From Desulforhopalus singaporensis (GTDB lineage Bacteria; Desulfobacterota; Desulfobulbia; Desulfobulbales; Desulfocapsaceae): 64,000 bases of DNA. The notes under the pieces were generated by a model. That model had not been told where the DNA came from, made no database searches, and was given only the letters and a program-made list of their open reading frames with translations. A program made the position numbers and the translations under genes. Shown here in pieces: positions 17,470 through 26,320 of this stretch (position 1 is its first letter; each line of letters begins with the position of its first letter). The stretch covers positions 1-64,000 of the forward strand of contig NZ_FNJI01000021.1 in the NCBI RefSeq assembly GCF_900104445.1, written 5' to 3'.

Positions 17470-17550
17470 GGCTGCTCCTTTTACAGTGAACTCTATGAAA
17501 ATGGTATTCTTGTAGTAACTCTGTTTACTTAAATGCACAAATTATGCCGT

Positions 17551-17579
17551 TTGAAAAAAAGCTGGTTTTGCTTTATAAT
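17551..17579 (+). promoter_or_regulatory. Sigma-70-type promoter for the receiver gene at 17720
   Basis: TTGAAA (17551-17556) and TATAAT (17574-17579) are separated by 17 bases, a near-consensus housekeeping promoter reading toward the receiver gene. The ~140-base leader behind it contains the palindromic tract around 17630-17680. Confidence 0.6.
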
Positions 17580-17719
17580 TTCAGTAGGATGACAGGATTA
17601 GTGCTGGGTTTGGTGTTTTTGTATCACAATGCAACAATGTCTCTAACTGTAACTAAATGTATCGTATTGTATGTGGTTGTCCTGTTGTCTGGTAAAATTG
17701 GCTTTGCAGGGGGGGTGCT

Positions 17720-18148
17720 ATGGTCGAGAAAGTGTTGCTGGTGGATGATGAGCTCGATTTCCTTGAGTTTTTGTCTGCAAGGCTCCGGTTGCGCGGGGTT
17801 GGTGTCGTCGTTGAAAGTTCTTCCCGTGCGGCTGTCTCCGCCTATGACGCCGGGAATTACGATGTGGTTGTGCTCGACGTGGTTATGCCGGCCCCGGATG
17901 GCTTTGCGTTGTATAAGAGATTGCGGGCGCTTGATCCTTATCTGCAGGTTATCTTTGTGACCGGGCATGGTGCCGTGAAAGACAGTGTCCGGGCCATGAA
18001 GCTCGGGGCTCTGGATTATCTGGAAAAACCTCTGGATATTGATGAAATGTGTGCGAAAATTCGCTTGGCCGGTGCGCGCAGGCAGAAGCTTGTCATGAGG
18101 GATTATGAACGGCAGGCGCGGTTGATTGCGGCGCGTAAGCCCTGGTAG
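17720..18148 (+). CDS. Single-domain response regulator
   Basis: A 142-residue receiver with VLLVDDELDF, phospho-acceptor Asp53 in VVVLDVVMPAPDG, VTGHGAVKDSV and YLEKPLDID. A short basic C-terminal tail (about residues 118-142) follows in place of an output domain. The start follows a GGGGGG ribosome-binding tract. It closely resembles the receiver at 18450 and belongs to the cluster next to the DASS transporter. Confidence 0.9.
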   Translation: MVEKVLLVDDELDFLEFLSARLRLRGVGVVVESSSRAAVSAYDAGNYDVVVLDVVMPAPDGFALYKRLRALDPYLQVIFVTGHGAVKDSVRAMKLGALDYLEKPLDIDEMCAKIRLAGARRQKLVMRDYERQARLIAARKPW

Positions 18149-18449
18149 TCGGATTCTTTCTTTGCCGTGGCGGTGGTCTGCTTTTGTATCTTTATGTAAC
18201 AATATGTCTCGTATTGTTATGTTCTGTCTGTTGTTCTCTGTGATGTTTCCTTTCGGCGATGTATTATTTGTTTCATTTTTCTTGCTAACTCTCTGAATTC
18301 ATTATTGAAATAATTATTGTTCCGTGATGGTATGATTGTTGCTTTGGTTATTGCAGCAACATGTACCGTGTGTAACACATGGTCCTGTCGGAGCTACGCA
18401 GAATAATGGGAGCATCCCCATTTTAGATAATGAAATCCAGGAGGAGACA
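18149..18449. other. Intergenic leader between two receiver genes
   Basis: About 300 AT-rich bases without a gene. They contain an 8-base inverted repeat (18197-18219) and a near-palindrome ACCGTGTG-TAA-CACATGGT (18365-18383), both candidates for control of the receiver-CBS-transporter unit that follows. Confidence 0.6.
18197..18219. promoter_or_regulatory. Inverted repeat TAACAATA/TATTGTTA
   Basis: TAACAATA (18197-18204) and TATTGTTA (18212-18219) form a perfect 8-base dyad around TGTCTCG. A partly similar tract (ACAATGTCTC...GTATTGTATG) lies in the leader of the other receiver gene near 17631-17672. Binding by a dimeric regulator is possible. Confidence 0.4.
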
Positions 18450-18890
18450 ATGAGTGAACAATTGAAGGCCCGGGTGCTGTTGGTCGACGACGAGCAGGAT
18501 TTTTTAAAAATGCTTTCCGACAGGTTGAAGATGAGAGGACTCAAGGTCAACACCGTGTCAAGCGGTGAAGAAGCGGTAAGCAAGGTGGAGGAGCAGGATT
18601 ACGATGCGGTGATTCTCGACCTTTCCATGCCGGGTATTGACGGCCTTGAGACCATCAGGCAGATCAAAACCAAGAATCCGGACGCCGAGATAATCATGCT
18701 CACGGGGCATGGTTCGATCAAGAGCAGTGTCGAGGCGTTAAAACTCGGTGCCACCGATTATCTGCAGAAACCGGTGGATATAAAGGAATTGCTCGGCAAA
18801 ATAGGCGAGGCCCATGACAAGAGGATGCTGATTGTCGAAAAAAAATCTCAGCAAGCCCTGGAAGAGATTCTCAAGAGCCGCGGCTGGTAA
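18450..18890 (+). CDS. Single-domain response regulator
   Basis: A 146-residue receiver: VLLVDDEQDFLKM, Asp57 in VILDLSMPGIDG, LTGHGSIKSSVEAL, YLQKPVDIKEL, and a short charged helix at the C-terminus. The start at 18450 is fixed by AGGAGGAG a few bases upstream; an in-frame extension to 18336 looks non-coding. It is followed at once by a CBS protein and the DASS transporter and is probably cotranscribed with them. Confidence 0.92.
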   Translation: MSEQLKARVLLVDDEQDFLKMLSDRLKMRGLKVNTVSSGEEAVSKVEEQDYDAVILDLSMPGIDGLETIRQIKTKNPDAEIIMLTGHGSIKSSVEALKLGATDYLQKPVDIKELLGKIGEAHDKRMLIVEKKSQQALEEILKSRGW

Positions 18891-18904
18891 CCATGGAGGG
18901 AGCG

Positions 18905-19459
18905 ATGAAAAAGGACGGAAACGCGGTTTTTGAAATAGTCATCCCTCTGGACCAGTACCCACACTTATACGAGCATGAACCCCTTGGCGATGCGGTTGCA
19001 AAACTTCTCGGGCAGTGTTCCGACGACGGGTGTCATCTGCATTATGACGAGTTGTTCATACTGGATTCAGAAAATTGTCTGGTGGGGCACCTGTCCATCA
19101 GGGATATCCTTATCAGTTTTTTCCCCTCTCTTCTTTCTCAGGGGTCATCCTCTGTTTATGCCGGGAAAAAAGAGCAGCTGACCGACCTCGCTATCCTGCT
19201 CGTAGGTACGTCCGACAGGGAGTGCCAGCGGCAGGTTGATCATCGGGTAGGGGATTACATGACCCGCCCCCATCGGGTGGTGGAAGGACGGATACACCCC
19301 CTCCAGGCGTTGGAGATTATGATCAAGGACAAGGAAACTACGCTGCCGGTGGTCGATCGGGGCATGCTGCTTGGTGCAGTACGCATGATGGATCTTTTCA
19401 GGTATCTCGGCCCCAGATGCACTTTGCCGACAACAGGTGAACAACAGCCAGAATCTTAA
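18905..19459 (+). CDS. CBS-domain-like regulatory protein
   Basis: A 184-residue soluble protein with two CBS-like motifs: LDSENCLVGHLSIRDILISF in the first half, and VGDYMTRPHRVVEG with LPVVDRGMLLGAVRMMDLFR in the second. CBS pairs bind adenine nucleotides and gate partner proteins. The ATG at 18905 is preferred because the GGAGGG that contains an earlier ATG forms its ribosome binding site. It lies between a receiver and the DASS transporter (18 bases to the next start), so control of transport is plausible but inferred. Confidence 0.75.
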   Translation: MKKDGNAVFEIVIPLDQYPHLYEHEPLGDAVAKLLGQCSDDGCHLHYDELFILDSENCLVGHLSIRDILISFFPSLLSQGSSSVYAGKKEQLTDLAILLVGTSDRECQRQVDHRVGDYMTRPHRVVEGRIHPLQALEIMIKDKETTLPVVDRGMLLGAVRMMDLFRYLGPRCTLPTTGEQQPES

Positions 19460-19477
19460 CAGCAGGTACATGATATT

Positions 19478-20974
19478 ATGAGCGAGTTAACAGTTACCCA
19501 AACCCAAGCGCCTGCTGCTGCCAAGGTTGCAGTCAATTATCGGCGTCTGTTTTTTACTTTCCTCGGTATTGCAGTTTTTTCAATCATCTACTGGAGTCCT
19601 CCGTGGCCGGATGCGATCGATCCCCTGGGGGAGCATTTCGTCCTGTCAAAAGAGGCCAAGGGGGCGCTTGCGGTGTTTGGCCTGGCGGCGGTCTGGTGGG
19701 TTTTTGAGGTGGTACCGATCGGGATCACCAGTATTACAATAGGTGTTCTGCAGGCCCTGTTCTTGATTCGCGACCCGAAGGTTGCCTTCAAGGATTTTAT
19801 GGATCCATCGGTATTGTTCATTTTCGGTTCCATCGTCATCGGCATGGTGTTTACCAAAACCGGTCTTACCAAGCGGCTGGCCTACAAGATGCTGTCGATA
19901 GTGGGTGAGCGGACCAGTATGATCTATCTGGGCTGTTTCGTCATGACCGCGGCGCTCACCCACGTTATGGCCCATACCGCCGTTGCAGCGACGATGTTTC
20001 CCCTGCTTATGGCGATCCATTCCCTTTATGCCGACAACGACACCCCGACAAAATTCGGCAAAGGGCTGTTTATCGGCATGGCTTACGTGGCAGGTGCGGG
20101 CAGTATAATCACGCTGCTGGGTGCGGCTCGCGGTGCGGTGGCACTCGGGTTTTATAAGGATATCATGAACGTTGATATCAGCTTTTTCGAGTTGACCATG
20201 TATATGTTTCCGGTGGGGTGGTTGATGGTTATCCTTCTCTGGGGGTTCATCATGGTGCTGGCGCGGCCGGAAAAAAAGCGTATAGAAGGGCTCAAGGAGC
20301 GGGCCGGGAGGATGTATGCGGAATTGGGACGCTGGAACCGGAAGGAGATCCTCACCGTTGTCATTGTCCTTGCGACCATTTTTATCATCGCTTTGAAAAA
20401 CTTTGTCCCGGCATTATCCTCTCTCAACAAGACCGGGATCATGCTCTGTTCAACCATTGCATTTTTCGTATGCAACATCCTCGACCTGGACGATCTTGAA
20501 GAGATCCCCTGGAACATCATCTTGCTCTTTGCCGGCGCCATGTCGATAGGGTTTTGCCTCTGGGAGACCGGAGCGGCAAAATGGATGGCGGTGAATTGGC
20601 TGCAACTGTTCAAGGATGCCCCGGGAATCGTTTTTGTCATGGGGATGGCGTTTTTCGTCATGATAATGACCAATTTTATCATGAACGTTGCGGCAATAGC
20701 CATATCCCTGCCGGTGGCACTGGTGGTGGCTCCCTATCTGGGCGTTGCCGGCGAGGTTATCCTTTTTTCTTCCCTGGTGGTGGCGGGTATGCCGTTTCTG
20801 CTGTTGGTGGGTGCCGCCCCCAACGCCATTGCCTATAATTCAAAGCAGTTCACCACCGGAGAGTTTGTCATGTACGGTATCCCTGCCTCTATCCTTCTGA
20901 TGGTGGTGACCTGGCTGGCGGTCACTGTGATCTGGCCGTTGATGGGGATGACGACCACCGTGCCGATCGCTTAA
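19478..20974 (+). CDS. DASS/SLC13-family sodium:anion symporter
   Basis: A 498-residue inner-membrane transporter with about eleven hydrophobic segments. It shows DASS-family features such as VFGLAAVWWVFEVVPIGITS, FGSIVIGMVFTKTGLTKRLAY, NFIMNVAAIAISLPVA and VGAAPNAIAYNSKQF. Substrates of the family are dicarboxylates, sulfate or related anions with Na+; which one cannot be told here. It follows a receiver and a CBS protein, precedes the sodium/proton antiporter NhaD, and ends before a strong hairpin terminator. Sodium coupling fits the Na+-NQR in the same window. Confidence 0.9.
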   Translation: MSELTVTQTQAPAAAKVAVNYRRLFFTFLGIAVFSIIYWSPPWPDAIDPLGEHFVLSKEAKGALAVFGLAAVWWVFEVVPIGITSITIGVLQALFLIRDPKVAFKDFMDPSVLFIFGSIVIGMVFTKTGLTKRLAYKMLSIVGERTSMIYLGCFVMTAALTHVMAHTAVAATMFPLLMAIHSLYADNDTPTKFGKGLFIGMAYVAGAGSIITLLGAARGAVALGFYKDIMNVDISFFELTMYMFPVGWLMVILLWGFIMVLARPEKKRIEGLKERAGRMYAELGRWNRKEILTVVIVLATIFIIALKNFVPALSSLNKTGIMLCSTIAFFVCNILDLDDLEEIPWNIILLFAGAMSIGFCLWETGAAKWMAVNWLQLFKDAPGIVFVMGMAFFVMIMTNFIMNVAAIAISLPVALVVAPYLGVAGEVILFSSLVVAGMPFLLLVGAAPNAIAYNSKQFTTGEFVMYGIPASILLMVVTWLAVTVIWPLMGMTTTVPIA

Positions 20975-21000
20975 TTTCACTTAGCATGCGGGAAAATTGG

Positions 21001-21035
21001 AAATGGTGGTCTCCTAGGAAACCACCATTTCTTTT
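21001..21035 (+). terminator. Rho-independent terminator after the DASS transporter
   Basis: AAATGGTGGT (21001-21010) pairs perfectly with ACCACCATTT (21021-21030) around CTCCTAGGAA and is followed by CTTTTA. It separates the transporter from nhaD. Confidence 0.8.
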
Positions 21036-21082
21036 ATCGCGTTTTAGTAGGTAAAAAAAACTGTAATTTTACGTGGAGTAAC

Positions 21083-22510
21083 ATGATGAAAACATTTGGT
21101 TTTATTGTTTTAGGTATTCTATTGGCCGTGCCCGGATTCAGTTCCGTTGCCATGGCCGCCGCAGCAGGTGTGGAAACGCTGAACCTGACGGCCCATTGGG
21201 CAGGGTATGTGGCCCTGGTCGTTTTTGTAATAGCATACGCGTTCGTAATGACCGAAGAAGTAACTCATATGCGCAAGTCAAAACCGGTACTGCTCGCCGC
21301 CGGTATCATCTGGGGACTCATCGGCCTCGTCTATGCAATCAACGGGATTGATCATGCGGCTGAAACGGCAATTCGCCACAACATCCTGGAGTACGCCGAA
21401 CTCTTTTTATTTCTGCTGGTGGCTATGACCTTCATCAATGCCCTCGAAGAGCGGCAGGTGTTCGAGGTGCTCAGGGTCAAATTGGTCAACGCCGGGTTTT
21501 CCTATAAAAGTTTATTCTGGATTACCGGGGTGCTGGCATTTTTCATATCACCTATAGCGGACAACCTGACCACCGCTCTGCTGATGTGCGCCGTGGTGAT
21601 GGCGATCGGCAAGGAGGATACCAAGTTCGTCGGGCTGAGCTGTATCAATATAGTTGTCGCCGCCAATGCCGGAGGAGCGTTCAGCCCGTTCGGCGACATT
21701 ACCACCCTTATGGTGTGGCAAAAAGGGGTCGTGCAGTTTCAGGAATTCCTGGCGTTGTTTGTTCCGTCGGTCGTAAACTGGCTGGTACCGGCGTTTATCA
21801 TGAGTTTTGCCATTGCCAATAAGAAACCCGAAGCACAGACGGAGGACTTAAAGCTTAAAAGAGGGGCGTTCGTCATCATGGGGTTGTTTCTCTGGACCAT
21901 CGCGACAGCGGTATCGTTTCACAACTTTCTGCAGTTGCCGCCGATGGTGGGCATGATGGCGGGTCTTTCGCTGTTGAAAATCTACGGCTATTATCTGAAC
22001 AGGACCCATGTCAGCCGTTACCAGACCTACGATCCGGAGAAAGCTGAAGAGCGCATCGGCCAGATCCTCGCGTTTGACGTGTTCAAGAAAGTCGCTCGCG
22101 CGGAATGGGATACCCTGCTTTTTTTCTACGGTATTATCCTTTGTGTCGGTGGTCTTGGGTTTATGGGCTACCTGGCCCTGGTGTCCAAGGTCATGTACCT
22201 TGACTGGGGACCGACGGCGGCCAATGTCACGGTTGGTCTGCTGTCGGCAATTGTTGACAATATTCCAGTGATGTTTGCCGTTTTGACCATGATGCCGGAT
22301 ATGTCCCATGGCCAGTGGCTGCTCGTGACCCTCACCGCAGGGGTAGGCGGCAGCCTTTTGTCAATAGGGTCGGCCGCCGGCGTCGCGCTGATGGGACAGG
22401 CCCGGGGTAAGTATACTTTTTTCGGGCATCTCAAGTGGAGCCCGGTGATCGCCTTGGGGTATGCGGCAAGTATCTGGGTCCATTTCCTGGTTAACGGGAA
22501 GCTTTTTTAG
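21083..22510 (+). CDS. nhaD: Na+/H+ antiporter NhaD
   Basis: A 475-residue ion transporter of the NhaD family. The N-terminus is signal-like (IVLGILLAVPGFSSVAMA), followed by a dozen membrane segments. Conserved ion-pathway motifs are SPIADNLTTALLMCAVVMA, NAGGAFSPFGDITTLMVW and SAIVDNIPVMFAVLTM. It exports Na+ in exchange for protons across the inner membrane. It is behind its own ribosome binding site (GTGGAG) after the upstream terminator. With the Na+-NQR pump and the DASS symporter it outlines a sodium-based economy. Confidence 0.95.
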   Translation: MMKTFGFIVLGILLAVPGFSSVAMAAAAGVETLNLTAHWAGYVALVVFVIAYAFVMTEEVTHMRKSKPVLLAAGIIWGLIGLVYAINGIDHAAETAIRHNILEYAELFLFLLVAMTFINALEERQVFEVLRVKLVNAGFSYKSLFWITGVLAFFISPIADNLTTALLMCAVVMAIGKEDTKFVGLSCINIVVAANAGGAFSPFGDITTLMVWQKGVVQFQEFLALFVPSVVNWLVPAFIMSFAIANKKPEAQTEDLKLKRGAFVIMGLFLWTIATAVSFHNFLQLPPMVGMMAGLSLLKIYGYYLNRTHVSRYQTYDPEKAEERIGQILAFDVFKKVARAEWDTLLFFYGIILCVGGLGFMGYLALVSKVMYLDWGPTAANVTVGLLSAIVDNIPVMFAVLTMMPDMSHGQWLLVTLTAGVGGSLLSIGSAAGVALMGQARGKYTFFGHLKWSPVIALGYAASIWVHFLVNGKLF

Positions 22511-22546
22511 CCGTTTTACCGCAACACCCTTTCCCGCGTTCCTGAC

Positions 22547-22589
22547 AAGGCATCTCCGGCTGCAGCCGGAGATGCCTTGCTTTTTTTTT
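22547..22589 (+). terminator. Rho-independent terminator after nhaD
   Basis: AAGGCATCTCCGGC (22547-22560) and GCCGGAGATGCCTT (22565-22578) form a perfect 14-base stem with loop TGCA, followed by GC and nine T. It lies between convergent genes. Confidence 0.93.
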
Positions 22590-22595
22590 ATAGGC

Positions 22596-24875
22596 TTACC
22601 TGTAGTAGAGGCTGGAACTGCCCATGGTCAGCAGTGCCTTGTGGAGGTTTCTTCTGAAGTCGCGGCGATCCCAGATGCCTTGGATATGACCGCGTTTAAG
22701 AGCATTTCTCGCCGAATGGTAATCGGGGGGGATGTCGGTGCCGGTGGTCTCCCGGATCACCCGTGGCCCGGCGAATCCTATACGGCTGGAGCGAATGGCA
22801 AACTGGTACGGCGAACACCCCAGAAACGATGCCAACGGTCCCGCGTAGGAGTTGTTGTCATACACGACCAGGTAGAGTCCGCCTGCGTCGATGTATTCCC
22901 TCACGGCCATGGTGCATTTGGGCATCTGGGTGACGCCTAAGGCGCCTTCCTGGATGCGGATGCCACCGGTGGTGTGGACATAGGCGAGCAGCGGTCTTTT
23001 CTTACGCTTTGCCAAGTCGCATGCCTGGGCGAATTTTTCACCCTCGGCGCTGCCCACTGTTCCGTTGCGAAAATCTGAATAAAGCATGGTGACGACAATT
23101 TTTATGCCATTGATTTTGGCGTGGAAGGTCATGTTGCCTGAGCGCCAGCCGGTCTTGTCTTTCGATCTGTTGAGCCGTTCGGTAAAGCCGGTGTAGTTCA
23201 GAGGATTGGTCGATGCGATATCGGTATTGAAATGTTTTATCGACCCCGTGTCGAAAATATTTCTCAGGTACCACTGGTGTTCCAGCGGGAAGTGGTGACC
23301 GCATGTTTCGCACACCCCGGCAAATGCCCCGTAAAGATCGGGGACCCACAGATCCTTGCAGCCGTATCTGTCGCTGTTGGGACAGCTGACGGTTCTGTCC
23401 GAGTTCGCCAGCGGACTGGTGTAGGTGTCCGTCAGTTCGAGAGGGTCGACGCGGACGGAACTGTTCCCATGGGGACCGGTGGTGCCGGTATAGGTGATCA
23501 GTTTCTGGGGTCTGTTCTCTTTTTTTCTTCCCCACAAGGTCCTGATCGCGTCAAACGGTTCTTTTATTCGCCGCAACATGATGGACCCTTCCCCGGAAAC
23601 GTCGCTTATCACCTTGGAAACCTGGCGCTTGTGGTTCTTCATGACATCATAGCGAAGTGAATAATAGACCTTTTCCGTTTTTATCCTCGCCCTCTGGTAG
23701 AAACCTCCTTCATGTTCGGCAATTCCGGTAAAACCGATCCGCCCCATTTCATGATATTTCCTGGAGCGAATCTCCAAGAGCCGCTTTACTTCATCTTTGT
23801 TGAGATCCCAGGGAAGTGCCATCTGGAGTTCTTCCTCGTTTGCCGGTTTATGTTTTTTTCGGCGAATCTCGTAGGTGCGCAGCGCGCTGAAACTTTTTAC
23901 CGAGAGCACCACCTTGTCGGTTGCCCGGACCATCTCCGCCCGTATCTTGCCGAAGAATTGGTAGTCGTCCCTTTTGGCGCCGAGTACCGGTTCGTAGATG
24001 ATCCTGTCGATGGTTCCCAGGGCGAGATTGTCCTTTGCTGTCAGCTTCAGCCTGTCAGCGCAGACTTCTATCAGTTCCCGGGGAACCTTGAGGCCTTCTT
24101 TTATCTTTCCTTCTATGGCGGCAGCGCCTTCGGGGGAAATGACGGAATAGTAGCCGTGGGAAGCCATGATTCTGTAATCGGATAGGCCGATCGCCTCGGC
24201 ACCGCCGGACCCTCCCTCGGATATCATGGAAATCATCGGCACCCGCAGTTTGGTCATGGCGTAGATGTTTCTGGCAATCTGCTGGGCGGCGCCGGGTCCC
24301 TCTTCAACCGGGTAAGAGCCGGGGGTGAAGATATAAAAATGAATCGGAATCCCTTCAGTTTCGGCAACTTTCATATATCGCAGCGCCTTTTCGTTGCCCT
24401 GGGGACGGCACGATCCGCCGTTACGGAACTCTTCTCCATGGCCGGTCTCCTGGCCGATTACCATCACTGAGTGGGTATACGGTTTGTTCTTGATCCGTCT
24501 GGTGATGGTTGCCTTGGCACAGATCATTGCCGGGTCGACATTGGTGTCGTCTTCTCCGCCGAGTTCGGTGTAGTCCTCGTAGACGTTTTCCAGGATATCC
24601 TTGAGGCTGAACCGCTGGGACGACCTGACGATTCTTACCCTTTCCATCGGACTCAGGTGCTCTTCCGCCCGTTCTTCCAGGAAGGTGATCGATTCATCGA
24701 GCCTGGCCAGCTCCCGTGTCACTTTTTCCTCGGTATATTCGTAAATATTTCGTCTGAGCTGTTCACAGCTCTGTCTGTAGCCGTCCAGGTTGCCCCAGCT
24801 TGTGTAGTCCTTGACCTGCAGCAGATAGGCAATCCGTTCCTCTATTTTAAGAAGCTTTTTGAGTAATTCTTTCAT
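22596..24875 (-). CDS. Acetyl-CoA carboxylase carboxyltransferase, AccA-AccD fusion
   Basis: A 759-residue protein joining both carboxyltransferase halves. Residues 1 to about 340 are alpha-like (AccA), with ISMISEGGSGGAEAIG (oxyanion site at 221-228). About 480-759 are beta-like (AccD), with a Cys4 zinc site (Cys498, Cys506, Cys522, Cys525) and the crotonase signature TTGGIRIQEGA at 636-646. The alpha half comes first, the reverse of the usual AccD-AccA orientation in fused carboxyltransferases. It transfers CO2 from carboxybiotin to acetyl-CoA for fatty acid synthesis. It lies 29 bases downstream of the biotin carboxylase gene on the same strand; no biotin carrier gene is in the window. Confidence 0.9.
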   Translation of the reverse strand: MKELLKKLLKIEERIAYLLQVKDYTSWGNLDGYRQSCEQLRRNIYEYTEEKVTRELARLDESITFLEERAEEHLSPMERVRIVRSSQRFSLKDILENVYEDYTELGGEDDTNVDPAMICAKATITRRIKNKPYTHSVMVIGQETGHGEEFRNGGSCRPQGNEKALRYMKVAETEGIPIHFYIFTPGSYPVEEGPGAAQQIARNIYAMTKLRVPMISMISEGGSGGAEAIGLSDYRIMASHGYYSVISPEGAAAIEGKIKEGLKVPRELIEVCADRLKLTAKDNLALGTIDRIIYEPVLGAKRDDYQFFGKIRAEMVRATDKVVLSVKSFSALRTYEIRRKKHKPANEEELQMALPWDLNKDEVKRLLEIRSRKYHEMGRIGFTGIAEHEGGFYQRARIKTEKVYYSLRYDVMKNHKRQVSKVISDVSGEGSIMLRRIKEPFDAIRTLWGRKKENRPQKLITYTGTTGPHGNSSVRVDPLELTDTYTSPLANSDRTVSCPNSDRYGCKDLWVPDLYGAFAGVCETCGHHFPLEHQWYLRNIFDTGSIKHFNTDIASTNPLNYTGFTERLNRSKDKTGWRSGNMTFHAKINGIKIVVTMLYSDFRNGTVGSAEGEKFAQACDLAKRKKRPLLAYVHTTGGIRIQEGALGVTQMPKCTMAVREYIDAGGLYLVVYDNNSYAGPLASFLGCSPYQFAIRSSRIGFAGPRVIRETTGTDIPPDYHSARNALKRGHIQGIWDRRDFRRNLHKALLTMGSSSLYYR

Positions 24876-24904
24876 GGTAAAAGCGTGTTGGTCCAGATCG
24901 GCCG

Positions 24905-26320
24905 TCAGAAGGCGAGAAGGCGATCCAGATTGTTTTTAAGATAGTTCAGGTTGGTGATGATCGGGTTACCGCTTGAATCCTCGCCCCTGATTGTGGTCTG
25001 TTCGATGAACTGGGCTGCTTTCTGCTTGGCATCATCCATGTCTTCCCCCCATACCAGGGCCAGTGCTAGGTTTGGGTCGAAATCACTGGGGATGGAGTAA
25101 GGACGGTCCTGGGGAACGTGGGAATAGACGGCCGACCATGGAAAGTTGGGAAAACTGAATTCATTGATCGTGCCTATCCACGGGGAAAACCCCCTCTTGG
25201 TGTCCTCGGCGACTATGCGAAGTTCAATGGCGGCACCTTTGAATTTAACCGCTTTCTGTTTGAAGCCGATTCGTTCGCCCAGGGCCAGTCTTATCTGTTC
25301 CCTGATCAGGTTCGGTTGTTGGCCGTCGATATAACTGATGCGTGCTGAAATGTCGTTTTCCACCTGGATCCTGGTGTTTACCTCGAGCAGGTACGGCTGG
25401 CCCGTCCGGTCGACGATCCATTCCCAGGTGCCGACATTATCATATTTGACATGTGCAGCCAGCTTCAGGGAGTAGTCGACGATCTGGTCAAGTACCTTCT
25501 GTTCTTCGAACTGGTAATCAAAACAGGAACGGTGAAATCCGGGGGCGGCTTCCACCCGTTTCTGGCGTCCCGTCGACTGGATGGTGCAGTTTCTCGAACT
25601 GAAGTGTATGCGTTCACCGTATCTTGAACAGAGCAGCTGTACCTCGAGATGATTGTAGTCTCTCAAGCACTGCTCGATGAGCACGCCGCCGTCTCCGAAC
25701 TGCCTTTTGGCGTAGTTCTGCAGCTGCCGGTACACTCTTCTGAAATGTTCTATTTCCGTTACCTCTTCAATGCCCATTCCGCCGCCGCCGGCGGCGGCTT
25801 TGATGAGAATGGAAGGATTGTCGGTTCCCTTGTTTTTCTGGTCGTCCAGAAGGTGCTCGGCGATTTCTTCGGCTTCCATCTCGTTGTAGATCGGTGCATC
25901 TGTGCCGGGAATGGTGGGAATACCCAGCTTGTTGGCGATACGCTTGGTATTGATCTTGTCTCCGAGATCCCTTATTACCTGCCAGTTCGGTCCGATAAAG
26001 GTGAGGGGCCTGTCACGTTTTGTCGCTCTTCTGGCAAAACGGAAATCCTCTGAAAAAAAGCCGTATCCAGGATGGATGGCCGTACATCCGGTATGGTCGG
26101 CGACAGCCAGAATATCGTTGGGCTCGGTGTAGCTGGTAATGCGCCAGGCGTTCTGGTTTGGGCCTTCCGTCCGGTTTTGCCGCACATGTTCCGAGTTCCT
26201 GTCGGCATCGGTATAGACAACAACATATTCAAGACCAAGATCCATGCATGCTTTCATGATCCTGATCGCGATTTCGCCGCGATTTGCAATTAGAACCTTT
26301 CCTTCCAAACTATTCCTCAC
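24905..26320 (-). CDS. accC: Biotin carboxylase subunit of acetyl-CoA carboxylase
   Basis: A 471-residue ATP-grasp enzyme: VLIANRGEIAIRIMKAC, AIHPGYGFFSED, glycine-rich ATP loop KAAAGGGGMGIEEV, FSSRNCTIQSTGRQKRVEAAP, catalytic VNTRIQVENDIS. No C-terminal biotinyl domain (no MKM motif) is present, so a separate carrier protein must exist elsewhere. It is the first gene of the pair with the AccA-AccD fusion. A few normally fixed residues differ (IQVENDIS for VQVEHPVT), so activity on acetyl-CoA is very likely but not proven. Confidence 0.9.
   Translation of the reverse strand: MRNSLEGKVLIANRGEIAIRIMKACMDLGLEYVVVYTDADRNSEHVRQNRTEGPNQNAWRITSYTEPNDILAVADHTGCTAIHPGYGFFSEDFRFARRATKRDRPLTFIGPNWQVIRDLGDKINTKRIANKLGIPTIPGTDAPIYNEMEAEEIAEHLLDDQKNKGTDNPSILIKAAAGGGGMGIEEVTEIEHFRRVYRQLQNYAKRQFGDGGVLIEQCLRDYNHLEVQLLCSRYGERIHFSSRNCTIQSTGRQKRVEAAPGFHRSCFDYQFEEQKVLDQIVDYSLKLAAHVKYDNVGTWEWIVDRTGQPYLLEVNTRIQVENDISARISYIDGQQPNLIREQIRLALGERIGFKQKAVKFKGAAIELRIVAEDTKRGFSPWIGTINEFSFPNFPWSAVYSHVPQDRPYSIPSDFDPNLALALVWGEDMDDAKQKAAQFIEQTTIRGEDSSGNPIITNLNYLKNNLDRLLAF

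Noticed and set aside
17680-17720. Sigma-54 promoter (TGG...GC) upstream of the receiver gene
   Set aside because: The GG and GC doublets near 17690-17710 are spaced about 13 bases apart, not the required 10.
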